A stretch of DNA of 64,000 bases from Bradyrhizobium sp. SRS-191 (GTDB lineage: Bacteria; Pseudomonadota; Alphaproteobacteria; Rhizobiales; Xanthobacteraceae). The DNA is taken from contig NZ_JANBVS010000007.1 in NCBI RefSeq assembly GCF_024586915.1, positions 286,605 through 350,604 on the forward strand, in the 5' to 3' direction. Below are positions 57,515 to 64,000 of this stretch, piece after piece (within the stretch, counting starts at the first letter, position 1; every line of letters begins with the position of its first letter). The position numbers and the translations under genes are program-made. The notes under the pieces are model-generated. The model searched no databases and was not told the origin of the DNA. It worked only from the letters and a program-made list of their open reading frames with translations.

Positions 57515-58177
57515 ATGAGCCTGCAAGGGGTGCTGCCGCTGAACGGCTTGTCCGGCGGCGAGGTGCTGGCCTATCGGCCGGATCATCTGCTGATCGCGGG
57601 CATGGTCGATCGCGGCTCCAAGGTGCTCGACATCGGGTGCGGCGACGGCGACCTGCTGCAATTGCTGGAGAGTCGCGGCATCGACGGCCGCGGCATCGAG
57701 CTGTCGCGCGAGGGCGTCAACCATTGCGTCGCCAAGGGTCTCGCCGTGGTGCAGGGCGATGCCGACACCGATCTCGTCGACTATCCCGACGATGCCTTCG
57801 ACTACGTGATCCTGTCGCAGACGCTGCAGGCGACGCGCCGGCCCAAGGACGTGCTGGAAAATCTCCTGCGCATCGGCCGCCGCGCCATCGTCACCTTCCC
57901 GAATTTCGGCTTCTGGCGGCTGCGCCTGCAGCTGCTCGTCGGCGGCCACATGCCGCGCACCGACAACCTGCCCTTCACTTGGTACGACACGCCGAACATC
58001 CATTTCTGCACCATCAAGGACTTCGTGCAGCTCTGCGACGAGATCGGCGTGAAGATGGAACGCGCGGTGGCGCTCGACAGCGACGGCCGTCCCTTGCGCG
58101 TCGCGATGCCCTGGTGGTTCTGGAACATGTTCGGCGAGCAGGGCGTGTTCCTGCTGAGTCGGGGTGAGCGGCGGTAG
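57515..58177 (+). CDS. metW: MetW methionine biosynthesis protein
   Basis: A 220-residue SAM-methyltransferase-fold protein. Motif I is VLDIGCGDGDLLQLLESRG, then RGIELSREGVNHCVAKGL, DYPDDAFDYVILSQTLQA and ATR-x-PKDVL, all characteristic of MetW. The C-terminal WYDTPNIHFCTIKDFVQLC and MPWWFWNMFGEQGVFLL match the family. MetW works with MetX in methionine synthesis (needed for homoserine acylation in several Proteobacteria); it is likely activated or assembled with MetX. Cotranscribed under SAM-II control. Confidence 0.95.
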   Translation: MSLQGVLPLNGLSGGEVLAYRPDHLLIAGMVDRGSKVLDIGCGDGDLLQLLESRGIDGRGIELSREGVNHCVAKGLAVVQGDADTDLVDYPDDAFDYVILSQTLQATRRPKDVLENLLRIGRRAIVTFPNFGFWRLRLQLLVGGHMPRTDNLPFTWYDTPNIHFCTIKDFVQLCDEIGVKMERAVALDSDGRPLRVAMPWWFWNMFGEQGVFLLSRGERR

Positions 58178-58236
58178 GGGTAGAGGACCACTGCAGCCCC
58201 GGGCCGCTGCCGACGTTGGACTCTCGCTCTCTTCAC

Positions 58237-58322
58237 CGTCATGGCCGGGCCTGTCCCGGCCATCCACGTCGTTCGGCATCCTGAGAGCCACGTGGATGCC
58301 CGGGACAAGCCCGGGCATGACG
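58237..58322. repeat. Compact palindromic hairpin, second cargo-free copy
   Basis: Same design as 23803-23888: arms beginning CGTCATGGCCGGGCC and ending CCCGGGCATGACG enclose a short loop with TTCGGCATCCTGAG. It lies just 55 bases to the left of the GIY-YIG-carrying version at 58378, forming a tandem pair. Confidence 0.9.
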
Positions 58323-58377
58323 AGTAACACAATGCGCATCGGTCGTAGGGCGAGTGATGGTTGATGGTCCTTTCGGT

Positions 58378-58769
58378 CGTCATGGTCGGGCTTGTCCCGG
58401 CCATCCACGTCTTGCAATATGGCGCCATGGCGGGTGGCTACGTGTATTTCATGAGCAATCGTCCCAATGGCACGCTGTATGTCGGCGTGACTAACAACCT
58501 CGTGCAACGCGTCTATCAGCATCGATGTGGTGTGGTCGACGGCTTCACCAAGCGATATGGCTTGAAGCGGCTGGTCTACTTCGAGGTCTTCGGCGACATC
58601 CAAAGCGCCATCCAGCGCGAGCACAACATCAAGCATTGGTCCCGCGCGTGGAAGGTCGGGCTGATCGTTGCAAGCAATCCCGACTGGGACGATCTCTACG
58701 ACACGATCGCAATGTAGAGATCGCGTATGCCGAGTGACGTGGATGGCCGGGACAAGCCCGGCCATGACG
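58378..58769. mobile_element. Palindrome-bordered GIY-YIG element
   Basis: A left border of 34 bp at 58378-58411 and a right border at 58736-58769 are inverted copies differing at one position. Between them, in place of the usual 14-base loop of the cargo-free hairpins (23803 and 58237), lies a complete GIY-YIG gene. Sequence inside the right border reads CGGCAT in the same relation as the loop of the cargo-free copies. This strongly suggests the gene is carried by, or has invaded, the hairpin. Confidence 0.8.
58427..58717 (+). CDS. GIY-YIG nuclease family protein
   Basis: A 96-residue protein made of one GIY-YIG domain. Conserved parts: GYVYFMSNRPNG (GIY equivalent), TLYVGVTNNL (YIG equivalent), the catalytic Arg28 in QRVYQHR, and Glu65 in AIQREHNIKHW. 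Single-domain proteins of this type (YhbQ/UPF0213-like) are common in Bradyrhizobium in many near-identical copies. The domain alone cuts DNA weakly and without much specificity. It is enclosed between two inverted arms (58378-58411 and 58736-58769). No good ribosome site precedes ATG 58427, so translation could be weak. Confidence 0.88.
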   Translation: MAGGYVYFMSNRPNGTLYVGVTNNLVQRVYQHRCGVVDGFTKRYGLKRLVYFEVFGDIQSAIQREHNIKHWSRAWKVGLIVASNPDWDDLYDTIAM

Positions 58770-58869
58770 AGCTTGGAGTTGGCGGTTTTCACTATTTCAA
58801 AGAGCGTTAGCCTGAGACGTGGGACGTCGTCCCCGCGGCACATTCGCGCCCGGGCTCCGCATCGATCAT

Positions 58870-59250
58870 AGCCCCTCGAAAACGCAGAGGCGCAGGGAAG
58901 GCCGGATGCTGGCCGCACCCATGGCCCGCCTGCGGAAAAAATGCAGGCGGCAGGTACCACAGGTACGAGCCGGAACACCCGGCCTTCCCTGCGCGATGGC
59001 TGTACGGCTGCTTCGCGTTCTCCCCGGTGCGCCGGGCTTTTTGGCCACCGTTGCCTGCGCGACGCGTTCAGCGTCCTCGCAAGCGTGATACCAGCTTCGG
59101 GGTATCAGGACCGCGCGACTTGACCGTGCGTGCCGGAATTGTTCGTCCGCGCGAGCGAACTCACGCGCAACCCGACACGCCCACCGCATCCCACCTCAGC
59201 GTTCGTGACGACCGCGATACGCCCCTCGTGCTGCGAGGCGGGACGGGCGG
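58870..59250 (-). repeat. Dispersed structured intergenic element, copy 4 (inverted)
   Basis: Fourth copy, in reverse orientation relative to those at 2853, 30552 and 45530. The hairpin core spans about 58890-58995, with stems CGCAGGGAAGGCCGG / CCGGCCTTCCCTGCG, the ACCTGTGG/CCATGGGT pairing and an apical CCTGC/GCAGG stem around ATTTTTTCC. The rest of 58770-59465 holds a palindrome at 59306 and no convincing gene. Confidence 0.87.
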
Positions 59251-59305
59251 AAAGTTGCGCCTGATTTGCCCGACGGTGCAAGTGTGCAGCGTGCGGCAAA
59301 CTAAC

Positions 59306-59352
59306 ACGACGGGCAGTTTACGCATGAAGGTCATGCGCAAACTGCCCGTCGT
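59306..59352. repeat. Near-perfect palindrome before ATP-grasp gene
   Basis: ACGACGGGCAGTTT-A-CGCATG (59306-59326) and its complement CATGCG-C-AAACTGCCCGTCGT (59332-59352) enclose a five-base centre, with one mismatch. A related sequence (CCCGACGGGCAATT, then AACTGCCCGTCGAG) occurs near 45421-45471. It may be a terminator or a repeat-family member. Confidence 0.75.
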
Positions 59353-59465
59353 GCAGAGTGATTTGCATGGACGACTGACGTTGCCGCGTCGTTGACCCGC
59401 CTCAAGCTCTCAACCGTCGATCTGTTTATGATGTCGCGCACACGGCGTCCGTGAGGGCTGGTGAG

Positions 59466-60668
59466 ATGCGTATCCTGTTGTCCGAAGGATCAGGCCTGAC
59501 CTCCCGCCAAGTGGCCGGGCGGCTCGGTGCGCTCGGTCATGAGGTTGAAATCCTCTCCTCGACACGCATCTGCCTGTCGCGCTTCACGCGCCACGTACAA
59601 GCCGTCTACGCGGTACCACGGTTCGGGCGCGGGCCTTTCGAATGGCTCGCAACGGCCGAGCGCATTGCAGCCGAGCGCAAGGTCGATCTGTTGTTCCCGA
59701 CCCAGGAGCAGGTGACGGTGCTCTCGGCACGGCTGCCGCAGCTTCGCGTCGCGACCATCGTGCCGCCGTTCAAAAGTCTCGTGCGGGTGCAGGACAAGAT
59801 TTCTGCCTTTCGGACGCTCGAAGCCGCCGGCGTTCCGCAGCCGCCCACGACTTTGATTTCGCGTGCCGAGGATCTGCGTGGCATCACCGCATTTCCGGTC
59901 TTCCTCAAGCATCCCGTGAGCACGGCAAGTTCGGGTGTCAGGCGGGCGCGGAGCACCGACGAGCTCGAAGCGGCGGCGGAGGAGCTCGGCGTCGGCCGAT
60001 CGGAGCTGATCGCGCAGGCTCAGGTGGCCGGTCCGCTTGCGATGGTGCAGGCGGTCGCCGACCGTGGCCGGCTGATCGCGCATCACGCCTGTGTGCGCCT
60101 GCGCGAGGGCGTCGGCGGCGGCGCCTCGCTGAAGGAAAGCATCGTGCTGCCGACGCTGGCGGAGATGCTGGCCCGACTGGTCGGCGCGCTCGATTGGCAC
60201 GGCGGCCTCTCGATGGACGTGATCATCGGAGACGGCGGGCCTGTCATCATCGACGTCAATCCGCGGCTGGTGGAACCGGCAAACGCGTTGGCCGCGGGCG
60301 TCGATCTCGTCGGTGCGATGCTCGATGCGGCCGCCGGCGCGCAGGCTCCCGAACAGCCGGCAGGCGTGGCCGGCGTGCGCACGCGCCAGACGCTGCTTGC
60401 GATCCTCGGCGCCGCCCAGCACAGCGGATCGCGACGAGCGGTGCTGCGCGAAGCCGTCGCTGCGACCTTCGCCCGTGGCGATTATGCGGGGTCGACGGAA
60501 GAGCTGACGCCGGTTGCGGGCGATCCGCTGGCGGTGATCCCGGTCCTTGCCGCGCTGGGGGCCTCGCTGGTCCGCCCGTCGCTCTGGAGGAGTTTCCACG
60601 CAGGCGCCGTCGGTCCCTACGCGGTCACACCGGAGGCGTGGGCACAGATCCTTGCCACGGCCGCGTGA
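59466..60668 (+). CDS. ATP-grasp ligase-like protein
   Basis: A 400-residue protein starting at ATG 59466. It has an N-terminal nucleotide-sugar-like preATP-grasp part ([30 protein letters not shown]) and an ATP-grasp core: [42 protein letters not shown], the metal ligands in [22 protein letters not shown]. The fold resembles carbamoyl-phosphate synthase-like or carboxylate-amine ligases. Substrate is unknown and no biosynthetic partner lies next to it. It is followed by YjbQ (64-base gap). Confidence 0.88.
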   Translation: MRILLSEGSGLTSRQVAGRLGALGHEVEILSSTRICLSRFTRHVQAVYAVPRFGRGPFEWLATAERIAAERKVDLLFPTQEQVTVLSARLPQLRVATIVPPFKSLVRVQDKISAFRTLEAAGVPQPPTTLISRAEDLRGITAFPVFLKHPVSTASSGVRRARSTDELEAAAEELGVGRSELIAQAQVAGPLAMVQAVADRGRLIAHHACVRLREGVGGGASLKESIVLPTLAEMLARLVGALDWHGGLSMDVIIGDGGPVIIDVNPRLVEPANALAAGVDLVGAMLDAAAGAQAPEQPAGVAGVRTRQTLLAILGAAQHSGSRRAVLREAVAATFARGDYAGSTEELTPVAGDPLAVIPVLAALGASLVRPSLWRSFHAGAVGPYAVTPEAWAQILATAA

Positions 60669-60732
60669 TGGCATCGCGTACCGGGTTCGGGCAGAATGGA
60701 GCGACCGCTGTCGACATGTCGGAGACGCCTCG

Positions 60733-61152
60733 ATGAAATCCTTCCGCAAGGAGCTGTGGTTCGACATCCCGAACCGGCGCGCCTTCATCAACATCACTGG
60801 TGAGGTCGAGGCGGCGCTGCGTGAGAGCGGCGTGCGCGAGGGGCTGGTGCTGGTCAATGCCATGCACATCACGGCGTCGGTGTTCATCAATGACGACGAG
60901 AGCGGATTGCATCATGACTATGAGCAGTGGCTGGAGAAGCTGGCGCCGCACGAGCCGGTCTCAGGCTATCGCCACAACCGCACCGGCGAGGACAATGCCG
61001 ACGCCCACATGAAGCGTCAGGTCATGGGCCGCGAGGTCGTGGTCGCGATCACCGGCGGCAAGCTCGACTTCGGTCCGTGGGAGCAGATCTTCTACGGCGA
61101 GTTCGACGGCGGCCGGCGCAAGCGGGCGCTGATCAAGATCATCGGGGAGTAG
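60733..61152 (+). CDS. YjbQ/UPF0047 family protein
   Basis: A 139-residue protein starting [22 protein letters not shown] with CGGAG upstream. The conserved block [27 protein letters not shown] carries the metal-site histidines, with [19 protein letters not shown] and the final [18 protein letters not shown]. Family members form a barrel-like trimer; in E. coli YjbQ has thiamine-phosphate synthase activity. Its role is uncertain here. The start at 60547 in the same open frame is antisense-like and rejected. Confidence 0.93.
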   Translation: MKSFRKELWFDIPNRRAFINITGEVEAALRESGVREGLVLVNAMHITASVFINDDESGLHHDYEQWLEKLAPHEPVSGYRHNRTGEDNADAHMKRQVMGREVVVAITGGKLDFGPWEQIFYGEFDGGRRKRALIKIIGE

Positions 61153-61193
61153 GATGACGCCGTAGCGATGTCGGATGGCCGAAGATCGAGAGG

Positions 61194-61291
61194 CCGTCAT
61201 TGCGAGGAGCGCAAGCGACGAAGCAATCCAGGGGCCGGTCGTGTAGTCTTTCCGTGTGGCCCTGGATCGCTTCGCTGCGCTCGCGATGACG
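61194..61291. repeat. Inverted-repeat element, second copy of 45307 type
   Basis: CCGTCATTGCGAGGAGCGC to GCAATCCAGG at the left, then CCTGGATCGCTTCGCTGCGC to GATGACGG at the right, so the same arms as 45307-45403 in the opposite order. It fills part of the gap between YjbQ and DUF805 (61153-61541); the remainder holds nothing recognised. Confidence 0.85.
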
Positions 61292-61541
61292 GAGAGCGGA
61301 GCTACACCCTCCGCCCTCATACCCACGCAGGCGGGCATCCAGTACGAAGCGGCGTCTCCGTGACTCACGGCCAGCTCGGAATCCTGGATCGCGCGGTCAA
61401 GCCGGGCGATGACAGCTCCGGTCCCGGCAGTCGAACGCCGTGGCCACGTCCCTAGCGACGCGACGGTCCGGCGCTTTGTCAGCTTGCCAAGCGCCAGTGT
61501 GGCGGACGCTGCGGGCGGCGCAGAGACACCTGGCTTCATTG

Positions 61542-61904
61542 TCACGATGGGTCTCGTGTCCCGCCGGGGTTGATCTCCTGCGCGATGGCAAAATGGTTCG
61601 GGCCATCGGTCCCGCGACGGAATCCGAGTTCGATCAGCAGCAGGATCTGTCCCACCAAGGGCATCAGGCCGATCAGCTGATACCAACCCGAGCGACCGCG
61701 GTCGTGGCAGCGCTTGGCGCCGATCGCCAGGGCCGGCCACAGAGTCAGGAGGAAGAGGACGAGCAGGGCTTCGTTGAACGCGAGCGGTGGCACGACAGTG
61801 ACAACCATAAGGAACGTCAACGTGAAGGGCAGGATCAGGCCGAGCCAGTAAGCGGACCGGCTGATCCGTCCATGGAAGGAAAATAGGAAGCGAAGCATTC
61901 GCAT
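61542..61904 (-). CDS. DUF805 membrane protein
   Basis: A 120-residue protein of the DUF805 family. The start MRMLRFLFSFHGRISRSAYW holds the conserved FxGRxxRxxYW motif, followed by three or four hydrophobic helices and RCHDRGRSGWYQLI, the second family motif. It ends with FRRGTDGPNHF. Inner-membrane, function unknown. No partner genes are adjacent; an alpha/beta hydrolase lies upstream on the same strand after 61 bases. Confidence 0.92.
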   Translation of the reverse strand: MRMLRFLFSFHGRISRSAYWLGLILPFTLTFLMVVTVVPPLAFNEALLVLFLLTLWPALAIGAKRCHDRGRSGWYQLIGLMPLVGQILLLIELGFRRGTDGPNHFAIAQEINPGGTRDPS

Positions 61905-61965
61905 GACCCTTGCCAGACGGTGCCGAACGCAGCGTCATCGCACATGCGCGATGAGCACGCCGTCG

Positions 61966-62829
61966 CTATGCCACCATCGACCGGGGATCCCGCGCTCCCC
62001 ACCGCCCGGCCTCGACCAGTGCGATGAAACGCTCGACCGCTTCGTTGAATAGCGCCGGCTCCTCCAAATTCAACACATGACCGGACTTCGGGAAGAACGT
62101 CAGCCCCGACGCCGGCAGTTGCTTCTTCAGGAACAGGCTCGGTTCGATGCAGGCGTCGTCCTCGTCGCCGCAGATTATAAGTGCCGGCGTCGTCACGCGG
62201 CGGATGGCGTCGGTCATGGTGTAGATCGACGGCCTGCCGCCCTGGAAGCCGCGCATGGTGTTGGCCGAGCCCTTGGCGTCATGGCGGGCGAGGGCGGCGT
62301 AGAAGTCGGCGTGGCCGCGCGGGTCCTTGACCAGGAAGGGGATGCGGCCGGGCGCTTCGCGGGTGACCTTGGTGGTTTCGGCCGAGCCAAGCGTCTCGAA
62401 CTGCTCGGCGGTGGCGCGGCACTGGGCGCGGAAGGCCTCGAGCTGCGCGAGGTCGGAGCCCGAGCCGACGCCGGCCAGCAGCATCGAGCGGATACGGCTC
62501 GGGGCGTTCAGCGCCACCTGCAGCGAGGAGTAGGAGCCCATCGACAGGCCGACGAAGTGCGCGGCTTCGATGCCGAGGTGATCGAGCACGGCCAGCGCAT
62601 CGGTGTAGAAATGCACGTAGCTGTAGACGTCAGGCGAGGCCGGCACGTCCGAGGGCGTATAGCCGCGGGCGGAGTAGGCGATGCAGCGGTGACGGCGCGC
62701 GAAATAGCGCAGCTGCGGCTCCCAATTGGTGTGGTCGGCGGCGAACTCGTGCAGGAAGAGGAGCGGCGTGCCGGCGCCGACCTCCTCGAAATACAGGCGA
62801 ACACCGTCTTTCGCCGTTGCGTGGGGCAT
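61966..62829 (-). CDS. Alpha/beta-fold hydrolase
   Basis: Starts at ATG 62829 with GGAGGAG at ideal distance, giving 287 residues; a longer start at 62898 is poorer. It shows LLFLHEFAADHTNWEPQL (oxyanion region), VGLSMGSYSSLQVAL with nucleophile serine, catalytic aspartate in ICGDEDDACIEP, and histidine in KSGHVLNLEEP. This is the general 3-oxoadipate enol-lactonase/haloperoxidase-like group. It could be an esterase, lactonase or C-C hydrolase; the substrate is not evident. The gene is divergent from the CHAP-like gene. Confidence 0.92.
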   Translation of the reverse strand: MPHATAKDGVRLYFEEVGAGTPLLFLHEFAADHTNWEPQLRYFARRHRCIAYSARGYTPSDVPASPDVYSYVHFYTDALAVLDHLGIEAAHFVGLSMGSYSSLQVALNAPSRIRSMLLAGVGSGSDLAQLEAFRAQCRATAEQFETLGSAETTKVTREAPGRIPFLVKDPRGHADFYAALARHDAKGSANTMRGFQGGRPSIYTMTDAIRRVTTPALIICGDEDDACIEPSLFLKKQLPASGLTFFPKSGHVLNLEEPALFNEAVERFIALVEAGRWGARDPRSMVA

Positions 62830-63085
62830 CGTCAGCTCCTCCCGTGTCGCGTGCCTGATGATGACTTGTCGCGTGAGGCGCGACAATGACGTGCTCATCA
62901 GCCTTGTTTTCGCCGCAGGATAGACTCGGAATCACCCTCGCGTCGCCGGTCTTTTGCCGCCGATGGTCATGGTTTCGTCACACCGCGACTTTTTACGGAC
63001 CCCGCTGGCGGCTTGCAGAGGGGCCGCGCTGAGGATCAGGGGGTGCCAAGTCAAGGTACTGGGGGAAGTAACAGAAGGAATGAGT

Positions 63086-63742
63086 ATGGTTGTGTCTACC
63101 CTTCGCCGGTCGCTTCACATCGTTGCGTTGACCATGGGCACGGCAGCGATTGCCGCCACCGCAACACCGGCTTCGGCCCGTCCGCATCACGGCTCCGGGC
63201 ATCATGCCCACCGCAGCCACGGCGGCCATCACGACGCTAGGAATCATCATCACCGTCGTTCGTTCGCACGGCAGTCGCGCTGGGAGCGCGGCGTGGCGCG
63301 GATGCAGGTCGAGGGCGTCGCCGACGCGCAGGCCAGCCTCATGATGCCGGGCACGGCGTCCGAGGGCATGGCGATGTCCGGCGGCTACGGCGGCGACAGC
63401 AGCGTCGTCTCCGCGGCGCGCAGCTTCATCGGCGGCGGCAATCCGACCGGACGGCGTAGCCTGTGGTGCGCGCGCTTCATGAACATGGTGCTGGAGCGCA
63501 CCGGCCATCGCGGCACGGGCTCCGACATGGCGCGCTCGTTCGCGAGCTACGGCCAGCGCGTCTCCGGCCCGCAGGTCGGCGCCATTGCCGTCATGAGCCG
63601 CCGCGGCGGCGGTCACGTCGGTGTGGTCTCGGGCGTCGATGCCCAGGGCAATCCGATCGTCATCTCCGGCAACAATGGCAACCGCGTGCGTGAGAGCGCC
63701 GTGTCGCGCGGCCGCGTGTATGCGTATGTGATGCCGAACTGA
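63086..63742 (+). CDS. TIGR02594/CHAP-like secreted protein
   Basis: Read from ATG 63086, which has AAGGA six bases upstream; the earlier ATG at 63080 is too close to the ribosome site. The 218-residue protein has a signal peptide (HIVALTMGTAAIAATATPASA), a His-rich low-complexity stretch (HHGSGHHAHRSHGGHHDARNHHH in part), then an NlpC/P60- or CHAP-like domain. Catalytic Cys is probably in SLWCARFMN and His in GGHVGVVSG. It should be an extracytoplasmic peptidoglycan amidase or peptidase. The His-rich region may bind metal. The gene stands alone near the right edge. Confidence 0.88.
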   Translation: MVVSTLRRSLHIVALTMGTAAIAATATPASARPHHGSGHHAHRSHGGHHDARNHHHRRSFARQSRWERGVARMQVEGVADAQASLMMPGTASEGMAMSGGYGGDSSVVSAARSFIGGGNPTGRRSLWCARFMNMVLERTGHRGTGSDMARSFASYGQRVSGPQVGAIAVMSRRGGGHVGVVSGVDAQGNPIVISGNNGNRVRESAVSRGRVYAYVMPN

Positions 63743-63779
63743 TCAGGTCGGCGTTTGCAGATGAGGGGCACTGCCCGCG

Positions 63780-63835
63780 TGGCTGCCCCTCACCCCGACC
63801 CTCTCCCCGTGAAGAACGGGGAGAGGGGGCGCACT
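63780..63835. repeat. CCCTCACCCCGACC-type palindrome
   Basis: CCCCTCACCCCGACCCTCTC then ACGGGGAGAGGGGGCGCAC; the CCCTCTCCCCGT/ACGGGGAGAGGG arms form a hairpin. Nearly the same as 22258-22304. The region 63836-64000 at the right edge shows no gene that I can support. Confidence 0.8.
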
Positions 63836-64000
63836 GTCGGCGTGGAAGATAGCCGGATCAAACGTCGTTCAAGATCAGAACGTGGATCGCCCTCAAGGCT
63901 GAGAAGAATGAGTTGCGGCGGCATCATGCGGCGACGGTGGCTTGCTCCTCGCGTTTCGAAGCGAGCCATCTCGGCGCGGCCGGTGCAACCTCTCCCCGCT

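Noticed and set aside
55070..58978. A 1302-residue open frame on the minus strand
   Set aside because: Only the last 277 residues (chorismate mutase) are real. The rest is antisense to the riboswitch, metX, metW and the GIY-YIG gene.

Overview
This window looks like chromosome of a high-GC alphaproteobacterium of the Bradyrhizobium group (family Nitrobacteraceae). Three things point there: a tlpA-argH-lipoprotein-lysA block as I recall it from B. japonicum, a TarD whose catalytic residues fall at the same numbers as the characterised B. japonicum D-tartrate dehydratase, and intergenic DNA crowded with Bradyrhizobium-style palindromic repeats. No rRNA, tRNA, CRISPR array, prophage or canonical IS transposase was seen.

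Layout. 1-12.9 kb: a truncated RtcB-like ligase, a phosphotransferase, two transporter or membrane proteins, a six-TM GGDEF-EAL protein, an HNH nuclease, an NHL propeller, an AlkA-type glycosylase, a frameshifted nucleotidyltransferase, and gluQ. 13-19.4 kb: a hybrid histidine kinase, a BrkB-like protein, a HIG1 protein, PduO-type adenosyltransferase, etfBA and hbd, plus a YjfB-like small protein. 19.5-25.4 kb: tlpA/argH, a LptM-like lipoprotein, lysA, and argC. 25.5-30.5 kb: an AT-richer island with a vWA / PP2C / kinase triad (TerY-P type) and a small zinc-ribbon membrane protein. 31-38.4 kb: TIGR02302/DUF4175 giant, RpiR regulator divergent from a Tat-exported phospholipase C, phosphodiesterase, and a GreA/GreB factor. 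38.5-45.2 kb: an IclR-controlled operon (DHDPS-like enzyme, ABC importer, SDR, TarD), which reads as a tartrate or sugar-acid catabolic unit. 46.2-58.2 kb: core genes cpdR, a zinc-ribbon protein, ftsEX, YdcF, plsC, ChaC, DUF2125, tyrA-hisC-chorismate mutase, and a SAM-II riboswitch with metX-metW. 58.2-64 kb: a GIY-YIG gene nested inside a palindrome, an ATP-grasp protein, YjbQ, DUF805, a hydrolase and a TIGR02594/CHAP-like protein.

The most interesting material is not ordinary coding sequence. (1) A dispersed element of about 380 bp occurs four times (2.9, 30.6, 45.5 and 59 kb, the last inverted). It has a hairpin core of about 105 nt whose arms differ between copies by compensatory base changes, so a fold is under selection. 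(2) A GIY-YIG nuclease gene sits exactly between two 34-bp inverted arms that elsewhere in the window form a compact hairpin without cargo. This suggests a nuclease-linked mobile palindrome family. (3) The phospho-signalling triad lies in a base-composition island between argC and the DUF4175 gene. (4) metX is preceded by a SAM-II aptamer whose 3' strand can pair with a terminator arm, giving a readable OFF switch.

Start sites were chosen by ribosome-binding sequence and family length. Several genes (HNH, ftsE, the GreA/GreB factor, TIGR02302) seem to start at TTG. Two very long open frames, about 5.5 kb and 3.9 kb, are rejected as antisense or through-reading artefacts of high GC.
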